Positions 21,609 through 33,110 of a stretch of DNA of 64,000 nt are shown here, in pieces; the first letter of the stretch is position 1, and every line of letters starts with the position of its first letter. The notes under the pieces were generated by a model. The model did no database searches and had not been told where the DNA came from. It was given only the letters and a program-made list of their open reading frames with translations. Position numbers and translations under genes: made by a program. This stretch comes from Meta bourneti. Lineage: Eukaryota > Arthropoda > Arachnida > Araneae > Tetragnathidae. The stretch is from contig OW119929.1 of NCBI GenBank assembly GCA_933210815.1, positions 45,204,364 to 45,268,363 on the forward strand, in the 5' to 3' direction.

Positions 21609-23056
21609 CGAACCACCCTTCTTCATTCGAACAATTTTAACAGTAGAGAAAATTCAAAGATGGTGTTTGACAGCAAGTAACGTCTTCTATAAATTCAAAT
21701 GCATAAAATTTGCATAAGGGGTCGCCTTCATATTAAATAGAGCACCAACTTCATAATTTCCAATGGAAACCTCCTATTTTGATACACAATTTCAAATCTA
21801 TATCAAAATTTAACTTCAGATACCAAATTTCATGTCATTAGGTCTTACCGTTTCGAAGTTATGAGTACAGAAAGATTGGAGGTCCTAATGTTAAAACAGT
21901 TTCTTAGAGTTTTGTGAATATTTTCCTAAATAATATTTCTATAGCGCTGATGGTTTGTGCCATGTTACTGTTATGCAACCCAAAAAAATCCACCTAATAT
22001 TTTACTTTAAAAATAGTTTTTAGTATGCAATAATAATTATTAAATTAATGTTTGAAAAAATTATGAATTGTAACCTTACTATATTTTAATGGGAATTGAT
22101 TCAGAAGGATCTCTAATATGACCATGCAAAATTTCAGGTATTTCCAATTGTTAGTTTTTTCGTTACATTAAATTTTCCTCATTTTGGCTAATTTAGGGAG
22201 CAACCAAAAGTTTAAAAAACGTCTGACAAACCTAAGAAATGTTTGAATTCTTGAAAAATGGTTGGAAATTTCATTTATTTAATCTAACATACATAGCCTT
22301 TTACCAGTTATGTGTCGTATAGATGAACTCTAATCAATGATCAATTGAATGACTCTATTCACTTTTTGGATGACCGGAATACCAGTTCGATTATATTAAA
22401 TAATTGTAGGTAGGCTTTATGGTTGCATACATGGAGACGAACGGTAATTAAAAAAATTAACGTTTATTAAAAACACTAAAGACGATACAAAATTATACAA
22501 AACATCTATCAACACTTTCTCCGTTTCGAATTGTCAGTTCCAAAATCCTTCTTTTATGACATTTCAATCATGGTTGCAATCCACAATATTATAGTTTGAA
22601 CTCGTATAAGTATAATTCTCGGATCGTTTGCACTTGCATAATAAATATAATAATTCTCGGATTGTTTGCATGCGCTGACAAATACATTTGAAATAGTGTT
22701 CAAATTTGAAATTCGGGTAGCTATAACTACAGTTAATCTCGATCTACGAATAGTGGTTTTCAATGTAGAGATGATCCCTGAAATTGACAGAAACTTTAAC
22801 ATTGAATATCTCCGGATATAAAGATAGTAAATTCATGAAATTTCATATTTAGACTAATTTAACGATGCGGAATCTGATTAATGCATAAAAACAGGGTGTT
22901 TCCATTGGAAATTTTGTTGTTTATGCCAAATTTAATATGAAAACGGCCCCTTATCCATTTTTTGTGTCAGAATTTGTAGAGGACGTTATTTCCCATTGAA
23001 TGATATCTTTGAATTCGCTCTACTATTAATGGTGCTCAAAATAAAGGGATGGTTCG
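21609..23056. mobile_element. Long-TIR DNA element, 1.45 kb, in intron 1
   Basis: The left arm CGAACCACCC..., AATTCAAAGAT, TAACGTCTTCTA, TAAGGGG, TTCATATTAAAT, TTTCCAATGGAAAC pairs in order with the right arm read in reverse complement (CGAACCATCCC ...). Arms are about 190 bp and diverged. No transposase found inside. Confidence 0.75.
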
Positions 23057-23152
23057 TTTTTTCCGCGACTGCACCTTTCCCCATTTCCATTACAAATACA
23101 TGAAGAAATGCATTCAAGTTTGTACACTGGTGCATCTTATGATAAATTAGAG

Positions 23153-23443
23153 GGCTGAGAGTTCGAAACCCATTCCAACCAAAGCCCACCGTGTACGCGG
23201 AGGTTTATGCACGTTAAATCCGTCGTGGTCTGAAATGTTGGCCTGGTGTGGAGGTTTGGAAAGTGGGGTGCCAACTCAGGCGTTGATCTCGTCATCTGAC
23301 AGTGATTCAAAATTGCAAGGTGTCCAAAGGTTTACGAGATGTTCAAAATTACGAGGTGATACAAAATTACGATTATTGTCTTCGGTTCTTTCCCTTCGGG
23401 ATTGATCCCAGACCGTCGCCAATAGCCCGTTGTGTTGCTCTAC
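23153..23443 (+). mobile_element. SINE1 in intron 1
   Basis: Box B-like GAGAGTTCGAAACCC, CCAAAGCCCACCGTGTACGC and the full body. It has a small internal triplication of TTCAAAATTACGAGG-like sequence at 23307-23374. Confidence 0.85.
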
Positions 23444-23449
23444 GAACTA

Positions 23450-24714
23450 CCCACTGCTTAGGAGGTTACATTATCTTTAACTTTCAAGTATTACGCATCA
23501 TTCAAGCAGTCAGAAATTATTATGATCTTGAATATTTTGCATTTATTTTTTATTTGTTGTTTTGTGACTATATTGCCCGGAGCTCTTTATGTCAACAATC
23601 TCCATTTCCTACAAAAATGACCTGTTAGCAATTTCAGATTGATAGATATTTGTCAGTCAGAATGAACAACGCGTCAAACTGTGCCATCCAGTTTACAATG
23701 TGTCTATATAATGCACACAAGTAAACTTTTCACGCTAAACCATCATGATGTTTCAATTCAGAAACTGATCGGAAAGTAATGATGTTTCATTCCCCTGAAG
23801 ACGAGAAGGTTAATCATCCTCAGGCAAAACAGAAATGCCGTTTTCAAGAGAACACTCGATACGTAACACATTAATAAATAACTTGACAACTCAAAGCTAT
23901 GTTTCGGAGTCGCGATACAACTTGTTCTTAATGATTTCGAATTCTTTTCTGGCTGTGAAGACAGCTGACTTTATGACAAGAAGCTTCCTCTAGATAAAGA
24001 TAAAAAACTGTTTGATTAATGCTTCGTACAATGAAAATAGCAACTGTGTCTCGTTTCTATTTATCTTTTTTTCCCTATGTATCGATTCAAATCTTCCATA
24101 ACTTACCGCTTGTTCCTGTGAGAAGTTTCCGAGCAGGCAAAAAAATTAATTCCTGGTTTATTAATCGCAACATTAACCGCATGTCCTTGTCATGTGCAGA
24201 GTGATATATGTGACTCAATAACCCGAAGCTACGTCCTGATTTTGGTTTATTGAGCTTCTTCGGTGATTTGTTTGAGCGCACTGGAAAGAGTAAATAAAAA
24301 CTATCTGTTAATGATACTTTTTGTATTTGTCGTGTTCTTGAATTACGCGTTTAATTAAATGTGATTTGTGTTTTGTATCAGTACATTATGTGACGCTAGT
24401 GTCTTGTTATTTTTGTAAATGTTTCCTTTGTTATTTCTTTACATGTTAAGAGTGAGTGAATGGCAAGATCTACTTCGTAAATTAAGCGATTTTACAACCT
24501 AGATAATATTGTGTATGTTTGGTATTATGACCATGTTCTTTAATTTATAAATTCAAGTATATTAGTTTTGAAGTATACACGTAAACTATTTTGTCTTCTG
24601 GGAAAAGAAAACCCCAAAGACAAATTATTTCAATCGAGACCAGAGATTTTTTTATCCGATTGAAAAGTTTTTGTTTGGATTAGATTTTTCCGCATAATGT
24701 CATTGTAAAGGAGA
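23450..24714. other. AT-rich intron 1 sequence
   Basis: No exon, SINE head or TIR pair recognised. Confidence 0.4.
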
Positions 24715-24829
24715 TAGTTGAATTTACGTCGCACTGCAGCAACACAACGGGCTATTGGTGACGATTAGGGAGTGATCCCGATGGGAACGATCCGATAACA
24801 GCAACTTGTAATTTTGAACCACGCGTCAT
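24715..24829 (-). mobile_element. SINE1 3' fragment, minus strand
   Basis: ACGTCGCACTGCAGCAACAC, ACGGGCTATTGGTGACG and AATTTTGAACCACG mark the antisense 3' body. Confidence 0.75.
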
Positions 24830-25579
24830 CGTTTTGAAAAAGTTTATATATTCATGAATGAGTTTTCAGTAACCAAACCATCTACTCAAGTTATACCAAA
24901 CTTCAATTACTCAAGTAATGAAAATTAAATACCAATAAAAACACAACTTTCCTTCCAAAAATATTAGTGATAGATAAGTTTATTTAGTAATTCACATACA
25001 ATTCTGCATCTAGAATGTTTTGACTGAGTTGACTTGATTTTAAATATAAGTAAGGACATTTTATCTAATCTGATACGATCACTCATTATTTTCTGTTTCA
25101 TTTTCTCATTGAGGTACTTAAATTTTCAAAAGTTGGTAATTTTAAAACGATTTGCACTTCCATTAAAATCATGAAAGTTATACTTGTCACAAGAAAACCC
25201 TCAAAGATATCAAGGGATGGCCTATACGCTGCCTCTTTTTAGGCCCCAATAAATTAAAACATGAAGAAACTATAATCTAATATAGTGTTAATTTCAAAAG
25301 TGTAAATTTAAGGTCCCTTGAGAATGTGTGGCCTATATGACCCTCCTATGCCCTCTCCTCTTAGGAGTCCTTGTCACAATCTAAGAAAGTGGCTAAAGGT
25401 GACTACCGCCGTGTACTCACAGTGAACTGTAACATGTAATGTAACCAATTTCGCTAAAGTGGACACCTATCGAAGGGGACTGGGAAACGACCTTAACTCG
25501 CGAGATTATCCGACCGGTTGTCGGTTTTAGGGACGAACACAAGGAGGAACACTAATGTCATCAAGTAATGGAAAACATC
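24830..25579. other. Unassigned intron 1 sequence
   Basis: AT-rich, then a more balanced block 25350-25560. No family recognised. Confidence 0.35.
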
Positions 25580-25713
25580 AAATAATGGACATACACACCC
25601 TAAAAAAGTTTTACTGACACAGAATTAAGAAATACACCCAGGGAGGAATCGAACCTGCGCCGTCTACAACTCGCAAGTTGCTAGCGGAGTTGGCAAACCC
25701 ACTGAGCCACGGT
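25580..25713 (-). mobile_element. SINE2 head and body, minus strand, just before exon 2
   Basis: GTTTTACTGACACAGAA, CACCCAGGGAGGAATCGAAC (box B antisense), CAACTCGCAAGTTGCTAGC and CCCACTGAGCCACGG (box A antisense). It ends 86 bp before the LIM2 exon acceptor. Confidence 0.85.
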
Positions 25714-25799
25714 ATAATAAAAAGGTATAATTGTAGCTTATCATCTGAGAAAGTTGGTTTAGATTCCCAAGTAACTGTGAGATCATTTATACCCCATAG

Positions 25800-26293
25800 G
25801 ATGTTCTCCGTTAAGCGATGCACCCGGTGCCACCTCTCCATCTCGCCCAACGAGCTGGTGATGCGGGCTCGGGAGCACGTCTACCACCTGCACTGCTTCA
25901 CTTGTGCCACTTGCAACAAGCCCCTGACCAAGGGCGACTACTTCGGACTGAAGGAGGACATCATCTACTGTCGGACTCACTATGAGATGCTGCTGCAGTA
26001 CGAGAGGCCCTACCTGTGCTCGCAGCAGTGTCTGAAGGAGGAGAACTGCGACAAGCCCGAGATGGGCGGCAGGTGCCTGCTCGACAGGTGCCAGGACTTC
26101 GGGGGGCAGATGCCAAACCTGCAACTGCCCTGTGGCATGGAACTGTTGCCGAGTTTCCAGCAGCCGAGGACCAACGGCGGCGAGGACACTTCCCTTCGGA
26201 CGGTGGCGGCCGTTGTCAAGCCACCCGGTCAGAAAGGAAGGCCCAGGAAGCAGAAGAACTTTTTGTCTTCGTCGCTTTTGTTGCCGCACAGAG
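25800..26293 (+). CDS. ap: apterous/Lhx2/9-type gene, second coding exon (LIM2 and linker)
   Basis: The acceptor ends ...ccccatag at 25799. The single base G completes Arg91 (AG|G), and the join reads YYRMFSVKRC, matching the family's LIM1-LIM2 spacer. LIM2 spans residues 98-151: C98-x2-C101, H120-x2-C123, C126-x2-C129, C148-x2-H151. A Cys-containing, Gln-rich linker follows, then a basic GRPRK motif near residues 240-245, as in vertebrate Lhx2/9 linkers (likely nuclear localisation or AT-hook-like). The donor is GAG|gtaaga after 26293, leaving phase 1. The exon is clearly more GC-rich than the surrounding intron. A minus-strand SINE ends about 86 bp upstream of the acceptor, and a TTAA MITE starts about 280 bp after the donor. 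Open frames on the opposite strand here are shadows. Confidence 0.92.
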
Positions 26294-26574
26294 GTAAGAG
26301 TCAGTTGTCTTAGTATCTGGTTGTACTTATTCTACAAGTCTCTCCGCTCCAACTCCTTACACTACTGATATTGAGAAAGTCCCCAAGGGAGTTCTCTCAG
26401 TGGGTCCTGACAAACTCAAACAGGACTTGCTTTCCACAGGGTGTGGAAACTAAACAGGCATCACTAGCCAGTCGTGGGGATTTGGCATGCTTCCCTTCAT
26501 AGGATCTGCCACGGTGCCGATAATTCTGCGCCCATGGTTCGCCAGTCACTTTGCGGGATGAGGAGTAACTGATC
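26294..26574. other. Start of intron 2, unclassified moderately GC-rich sequence
   Basis: 26380-26570 has balanced composition, as does 26803-27100 beyond the MITE. It may be a decayed interspersed element, but no protein motif or TIR was recognised. Confidence 0.3.
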
Positions 26575-26802
26575 TTAACCCTCCTGGTGGTTGTTTGGAC
26601 GTGGTATCTCCATCATTAACAAAAAGTGACCAGATCTTTGAGGACGAAATGTCTCGTCTTTAGAAGAAAACTGACCGATCTTGATCCCGTCATCATCGAA
26701 AAAATCGGCAATGCATATCTTGATGACAAGATAATTCGTCATTAGTACAATTGGTCAGATCTTGATGACGAGATATCTCGTCCAAACCACTTGTAGAGTT
26801 AA
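26575..26802. mobile_element. TTAA palindromic MITE, subfamily A, copy 7 (intron 2)
   Basis: TTAACCCTCCTGGTGGTTGT at the left, AACCACTTGTAGAGTTAA at the right. Internal AGATCTT and GATATCTCGTC blocks. Confidence 0.82.
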
Positions 26803-27567
26803 GGATGCTTGGTGTAGTCCTCCCTTACTCTTTTAGGTGTCCTTCAGGTCCTCCTGAATCGGGCCCAGTGATAGGATATCGGTCTTTTTCACTGGGGTCG
26901 GGTAGAGCATTGTTTACCACTACCTTCATCCTACCAGTTTATAGCCTTGGTATGACTCAAGCTTACAGGGCTTTGTTGAAATTTCTATACATGCAACTAT
27001 GTCCTATTTCAGTGACTATCAATTGTTTGGACACGTAATCCTTCGCGATTCGTTAAGATTCAGATGCTTGAGTCGGTTTCCTAGTCCGGGCAGCTGGACA
27101 AGGCGTCAACTTGTCAAATTTACCTAAGTGGCTCATCTCCCAGAGGCACATAGAGCGCTGTTTTCCCCTTTGAATGGAGTCCTTTGGAATGTACCATATG
27201 ATAGTACTGACTTTCAAGTCAAAAAGACAACATATCTAAGTTTGGTCTAGGGTTAACCCTTTCAGAGAGGTGGGACGCTGTCTGCTGAAAACTTCCGAAA
27301 AGATCAACCTTCATTCCAGGGGAATACCAATTTGAGTATATTAAAATGACAGATTTTTACATTCCATACGGCAAGGTACATATTCAATAGTTCATATTGT
27401 CCTCGTTCGGCTACATCCTAATGTTCTAACTCATAGAGTAATGTCTTCAAGTGAGTAATTCACCCTTCAGGGGACATCATCTCCATGGAGACTTGTTTTC
27501 CAAAAACACATTTAAAAGTTTTAAAATCAATTAAGCCTCAAAGTATCTTAAATATCTGAAAATAATA
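26803..27567. other. Unassigned intron 2 sequence
   Basis: No domain or repeat family recognised; the open frame at 26805-27038 shows no coding character. Confidence 0.3.
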
Positions 27568-27914
27568 ATTCAAGCTTTCGGCCGAATAACGGTCTATGTC
27601 GCTTATCATTAATTTTCCAGAAGGATCAAGAATAGCTCCATAATATTTCTGATGTCAGTGTTATATGGGTAAGTACCATGTGAACCGTTATTCCATTCAC
27701 CGTCCGGCAGTTGCGGGAGGCGAATATTTCTACATAGACCGTTGTTCCAACCTGAACCGGGCGATTTCTGATATTAAATCCTCACCCACAACACCATCCA
27801 GTGGTTCCCATGAGAATTTATGAAACAATATCTAATACCACAGACCATTATTCCATTAAAATCTCACTTTCGGAAAATTTGCACATAGACCGATATTGTC
27901 TGAAAGCTTTAATT
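27568..27914. mobile_element. MITE-like element with 34-bp TIRs and repeated internal motif
   Basis: ATTCAAGCTTTCGGCCGAAT then CGGTCTATGT at the left pairs with ACATAGACCG ... CTGAAAGCTTTAATT at the right. CATAGACCGTTGTTCC-like motifs recur internally at about 27677, 27732 and 27838. Confidence 0.6.
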
Positions 27915-28919
27915 GTTTGAAGAAAGGATTCTTATTGAAACTGAAGAAACTAAGACGTATAAATATTATAGGTGTATTAAGTCTAAGTATGTAAATACTC
28001 TCTCATATGATATTTTGATGTCAAGGAATAGATTAGATGAGTAGTGAGGCATACAATGTTCTACATCCCCTTAAAAACCGAAAGTAAACCCATAAAGTTT
28101 TTCTCTAATAGATTCTTTTAGCATAATGTCCTTCAAAGGGGTATCGATTGTCAAAATGCTGCATATAAAAGAATCGGTTACCTTGATCATTAACGTTAGG
28201 AAACAACACTTAGTTAATATACAGTTATTTCGTAGTGTTAGGTGTTTGACATTTTTATCAGTGCATGTATCAATAGTTTACTCAAAAAGACCAAACTTAG
28301 ACTGCAGTTTTAACTAGCACGGTGGTAGTGTTGATCATCTATGTGCCCAGAAAAAAATTCATTTTACGATAAATTTGTTCACGTTCTATTTACCCCTTTT
28401 TCGAACATGAGGATTACTTATGCTTAATATTTTTTACGTAAAAAATCTTTTTAAAACTTTTTTGTTTGGTTTTACTTAATGGAGCAGAAGAAAGTTTTGA
28501 GAAATTTTATGCATTTTGAAAACATTTTTTTTCTTTTCCTTGATCAAAATCTGATCAGTTCCATTTATGTCCTTCCTGCGAAAAATATCCAAAAGATGTC
28601 TCGGATCATCATAAATGTCCTTTTATGACACCCCGAAACCCTACATTACGTGGTCAGGACTAGTTATGCTGTTTACCTGACAGTTGTGACAATCAGGGTA
28701 AATCTTTTTTTCCTGCCACCTATTTGATTGCTCTGTTGTCACCAGTTCTAAATCTTGAAAATGATGTCTGTTCTAGTTGATAATTTCACCAGGTCTTTGT
28801 TCTCTATATCAATGGTGTTGTGGTACCCTACCTCAGACTTTCTTTTTTGTAGAAGGAATCAATTTTTTTAAAGCCGAGTGAATTTCCCTCTAGAAAATTT
28901 AAGTTACAGCCGGCCCTAA
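27915..28919. other. AT-rich intron 2 sequence
   Basis: Nothing recognised. Confidence 0.4.
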
Positions 28920-28980
28920 AATTTTACTGACGCAAAAGAGAAATGCTCCCAGGTTAAGTTATAGGAATCGAACCCTTTCG
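28920..28980 (-). mobile_element. SINE2 fragment, minus strand
   Basis: TTTTACTGACGCAAAAGAGA and GGAATCGAACCCT match the antisense head-body junction. Confidence 0.55.
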
Positions 28981-29049
28981 GATTGAGGTTCACGCACGCA
29001 TTAGTTAAAACATGTACGAGCACGATTACTCACGTGATTCCAACAGAAT

Positions 29050-29900
29050 CACCTGAGGCATCTATGCGGCCGTTCCTGGAATTAAATTGCCTCACCTCGT
29101 ATTTATTTTGTTGTTGAGTTTAAATCATACGCAGACTAGACGGGAAAAGATGAAAGCAGGAAAACTCACTCCTATCAAAAAGATTTTATTTAAAACGACA
29201 AAGACGACGTTTTTTCGTTTTGGGCTCCTTTCTCTTTCTTTTTTCTCTTTCATGTGGAATCAGACAAGCGTCGTGAACGAATCCATGGTCTTGTTCGAAC
29301 AGGCTCACCCTGCAGGATCATCTGGCAGGGGCTGTAGCCCGGAATGAATCATTGGTTCGGTTCGTTGGGGGACGACTCCCGTTTTATGCAGACGACAAAT
29401 TAGCCTTCCGTGATCTCTCCTGGAGAAAGCAGAAGGAGGGTGGGGGTGGTGGCGGCAGCAGGAAAAGACGGCTCAAGGAAAACACGGAGAGCAAATCCGG
29501 GAGACCCTCTTCAGAATTAGTTGTCATCTTTTCCCGGAGTCTCGAATCCGATTACAACCTGCCGTTTGCCTCCAGGAATTAAATTTTATCTCAGCTCCTA
29601 AATCTCCCAAATCCGGGAGCGACGTTTTCTCCGGTAGCCGTAATTGGGGCTGGAGTATTATTCCTTCTCCTTCTGCGTCAGCCCTTTTTCCGAACGTTCG
29701 AACGCTCTTTTTTTTCTTTCGCTGCTGCTGTTGTTCGTCGCTCTATTCTTACCTCCATTCCTTCTCGTTTCTGACGTTCTTTGTTCTGTATTATATTCTT
29801 TCGGAACAGCTTGCTGCCTTAGGAGGGAAAAAATGACGCATGTTTATGTTTGCCGTCGCCGTTGATTTTTTGTGGAGAAAGGGGATTAGCGGGACAGAGA
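29050..29900. promoter_or_regulatory. Unique GC-elevated intron 2 block, candidate regulatory region
   Basis: Repeat-free sequence in the largest intron with clearly higher GC than its flanks. It includes a (GGT/GGC)-rich run near 29440, CCGATTACAACC and repeated CTCCGG/AATCCGGGAG motifs at 29505 and 29610. The open frames on it look like composition artefacts. Enhancer function is only inferred. Confidence 0.3.
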
Positions 29901-30128
29901 GAGAGAAGAGTCAAGTGGCGTAAGTTTCTATGCTTCTTTGTGTTTTCGTTCTGTCGAGGGTCTAGACTCCTCCATCCGGACAACAATCTTCGTAAATCCG
30001 TTTTAATGAATCTAGTGGTTTGAAGGTGTGGCTATCAAATCGCACTCCGTGTCAAAAAATATACTTGTACTCAAACCTTTAATTTAAAGGTAATCACCTC
30101 CACTATTTATTTTTTATCCATACTTTAT

Positions 30129-30341
30129 CCTGGGGGCGTCGTGGCTCAGTGGGTATGTCCACTGTGCAAGTAACCTTCGAGTTATAGGTGGCGCAGGTTC
30201 AATTCCTGCCAGATGCATTCCTCCCTGGGTGTATTTCTCTCTTCTGTGTCAGTAAAACTTTCATTACGTGTGTCTATTACTTGTCTTGTGCCTGGCGCAG
30301 TATGGCCAAATATGGCCCTTGCGCCATAAAAGCCCCCAAAT
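30129..30341 (+). mobile_element. SINE2, full length, 10-bp target duplication
   Basis: Head GGGGGCGTCGTGGCTCAGTG (box A), box B GCAGGTTCAATTCC, then the body and GCGCCATAAAAGCCC tail. CATACTTTAT flanks it at 30119-30128 and 30342-30351. The best reference copy of the family here. Confidence 0.9.
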
Positions 30342-30391
30342 CATACTTTATTCTAGAATTATGTTTTTTCCCGTGAAGAAAAGGTGGAACA

Positions 30392-31107
30392 TTAAAGGGA
30401 CAGTGGACTGTCAAAATCACTGAAATCGATTGAAAAATCGATATTTTACTCTAGCATTACAAATTAATTGATGTCAAATTGTGGTGGATAGCAGAAAAAA
30501 TTTTCAATTACGATCATTTTTGACGGAGTTGCGTGTACAATAACTCAAAACATATAGTAATACGTATAGTAAGTCTACTACACAAAACGCATTTTTCTCT
30601 GATTCAGCTCTTTTGACATTTTTCTGATTTCATTGTTCCTTGCGCATCTGGTTTTAATTGATTCATTTGAAATTTTTTGGATAATCCTTGAAACCTATTG
30701 TCACCTAATTGCAAGTGGAAATTCACCTTTCAAATTTTGAAATTTTGGTTTAAAATGTTGCTTAACCTATGCTTTTTTGCAAAACTTTCGGTATTTTAGA
30801 ACAACTTTTTTACCATAGAATTTAAATATTCACTTAACAAACGGAGTTAATTTGATTTACATGAATTCAAAATATTATATGAATTAAAAATTTGACAATA
30901 CATGGAAAATTAAAGCGCATGGGACCTATCAAGTTTTGCTAATTTATTTTTAAAATTTTGGCCACGTTTTGTGTAATAACTTCCGAAAGATTTAATATTT
31001 TTGGAAAAACTTCATGCATATCAGCTTTTTAGTAGAAAACAGTCTGCAAATTTCATAACATAAATATAACTGCAAAAGTTTGTTTTGAAAGTGAACTGTC
31101 CCCTTAA
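30392..31107. mobile_element. TTAA-class element, 716 bp (Kolobok/piggyBac-like ends)
   Basis: TTAAAGGGACAGTGGACTGT at the left and ACAGTTCACTTTC in reverse complement before CCCCTTAA at the right give inverted ends abutting TTAA. Internal sequence is AT-rich and non-coding. Its ends differ from the palindromic MITE family. Confidence 0.6.
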
Positions 31108-31784
31108 AAGAGGAATAACATTAAGAGATCTTGTAAAAAAATAATATAACTGAAGTATTTTTATTCTAATTTGTGAATATTTTTTGAATAATTTTCAATC
31201 AAAGAAATAATTGAAACTCTTTAGTTTATGCAGTTTTAATTTTGTAACGTCTTAATTTGTGTTTTTATACTGAAAAGAAGCTTAAGACACTCTGTTTTGA
31301 TAGTATGGACAAATATTTTTTAAATAATTATCATAGTATTTTCTTTAAATGGATATCTCGCAGTTTTCTGAGAAACGGTAATCCAAAACTAGACGTAATT
31401 CATATTTCATAGAAAATGAGAGACTAAGACAGTGTACCTTAAAAATTTATAAGACAAGGCTTCAATATTTTAAATTTTGAAAATATTGAAGCTTTCTTTG
31501 GAAAAACAAATAATTAATACTTCTACCTGTTGAGAAAACAGAACAGCCAGCTCTTCTCTGTTCTTAATAACCGTTTTTGCAAAATATAGCAGTACTTATT
31601 ATGTTCATAACAATGGTTTTAAGACAAAATTCTTCAATTTATTTACAGTTCAGGTCAAATTAACATCTTTAATTTTTTGAATTCTTCAAAAGATTTGCGA
31701 AAACCAGACTTGTAGTAATCTGTAGAGAATTTATTTATCACGATTTTCTTCTAAAACTGAAATACACTTGCTTTTATAAACGTA
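31108..31784. other. AT-rich intron 2 sequence
   Basis: Nothing recognised. Confidence 0.4.
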
Positions 31785-33108
31785 CGAGGTTTGTCTAAAA
31801 AGTATCCGACCTTGAATTTTCCTGCGTACGGTAATGATGCTAGAGCGGCGCCACTGTGCACAATGGAAGAAGACAACTTAATGCGCATGCTTGAATTTTT
31901 TCTCCGTGTTCGAGTGTGTCAGTCGCTGCCTGCTAGCCGCTGAGTAAGGTGCTGTTGTAAGTGTTCGTCGGATTTTTGATTTCTCTCAAGATGACTGAAC
32001 GAGTTGAGCAAAGATACTGCATCAAATTTTGTCAAAAGCTTGGTGATTCTCAAAGCGAAACAATTCGTAAGATTCAGTAAGTTTTTGGAAACGATGCTAT
32101 GGGGGTAACACAAGTGAAGGAGTGGTTTAACCGATTCAAAAATGGCCGCACATCGGTGGAGAGTGATCAGCGTCCAGGGAGGCCTCAAACCGCTCGGAAT
32201 GCAGCTGTTGTTGAGAGGGTGGAAAATCTGGTAAAGGGAGATCGTCGTTTGACCGTACGAGAAATTGCGGAAGAGGTTGGGATCAGTAAAGATTCCGCAC
32301 ATGCAATTTTGCGTGATGATTTGAACATGCGCAGAGTGGCTGCAAAATTTGCGCCCAAGCTGCTGTCGGCACAACAAAAAGAACTCCGTCTTGAGATTGC
32401 ACAGGACCTTCTGGACACTACCAACACTGATCCTCAGTTTCTGAACACCGTGATTACTGGGATGAGTCATGGGTATACGGGTACGACCCAGAAACAAAAG
32501 CACAGTCGTCGCAATGGAAGCATCCCGAGTCTCCAAGGCCGAAAAAAGCTTGACAGGTGCGAAGCAAAATCAAGGTGATGCTAACTGTGTTCTTTGATAT
32601 CTGTGGAATTGTGCATCACGAATACGCACCGGAAGGACAAACAGTGACAAAAGAGTACTATCAACAAGTTCTACGCCAACTCAGAGATGCAGTTCGGCGC
32701 AAAAGACCACACCTCTGGACGACGAAAAACTGGCAGTTGCATCATGACAATGCTCCGGCTCATTCGTTACACCTGATCCAGACTTTCTTGGCGAAACACG
32801 GAATTCCAGTCATCTCCCTACTCTCCAGATATGGCTCCTTGAGACTTCTGGTTGTTTCCGAAATTGAAGATGCCGTTGAAAGGATCCCATTTTGAGAGTA
32901 GAGAAGAGATAATGCAGAACGCGACAACGGAGATGAACACCATTCCAAAAGAAGCCTTCCAGGAGTGTTTTCGGCAGTGGAAGGATCGGCGGGCTAAGTG
33001 TGTGAAGGCGCAAGGGGCCTACTTTGAAGGGGATTAGGGTCCCAATTTCGTCACTTAAGTAATATATTTTTCCTGGCCAAAGGTCGGATACTTTTTAGAC
33101 AGCCCTCG
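31785..33108 (+). mobile_element. Mariner element, 1324 bp, TA target duplication
   Basis: Left TIR CGAGGTTTGTCTAAAAAGTA and right TIR (reverse complement) CGAGGGCTGTCTAAAAAGTA, both continuing TCCGACCTT. TA lies on both sides (31783-31784, 33109-33110). Confidence 0.93.
31991..33037 (+). pseudogene. Mariner transposase (DD34D type), multiply broken
   Basis: Starts MTERVEQRYCIKFCQKLG at 31991 and ends at TAG 33035-33037. N-terminal helix-turn-helix regions (VKEWFNRFKNG; LTVREIAEEVGISK) are intact. Breaks: TAA at 32078; a one-base loss near 32460 just before the first catalytic Asp (the TGDESW motif becomes TGMSHG); TGA at 32551; a frameshift near 32813 that removes the PPYSPD motif from frame; TGA at 32840 beside the third Asp (DFWLFP). 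HHDNAPAHS with the second Asp is intact. Cannot encode active transposase. Confidence 0.92.
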
Positions 33109-33110
33109 TA

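Noticed and set aside
25783..26289. 168-codon minus-strand frame opposite the LIM2 exon
   Set aside because: Shadow of the GC-rich LIM2 exon, which has all zinc ligands and splice sites on the plus strand.
30129..30205. Possible tRNA gene
   Set aside because: Box A and B are those of a SINE2 head; the cloverleaf is not completed and the SINE body follows directly, with a target duplication around the whole unit.
31919..32536. 205-codon minus-strand frame
   Set aside because: Shadow of the broken mariner transposase on the plus strand.
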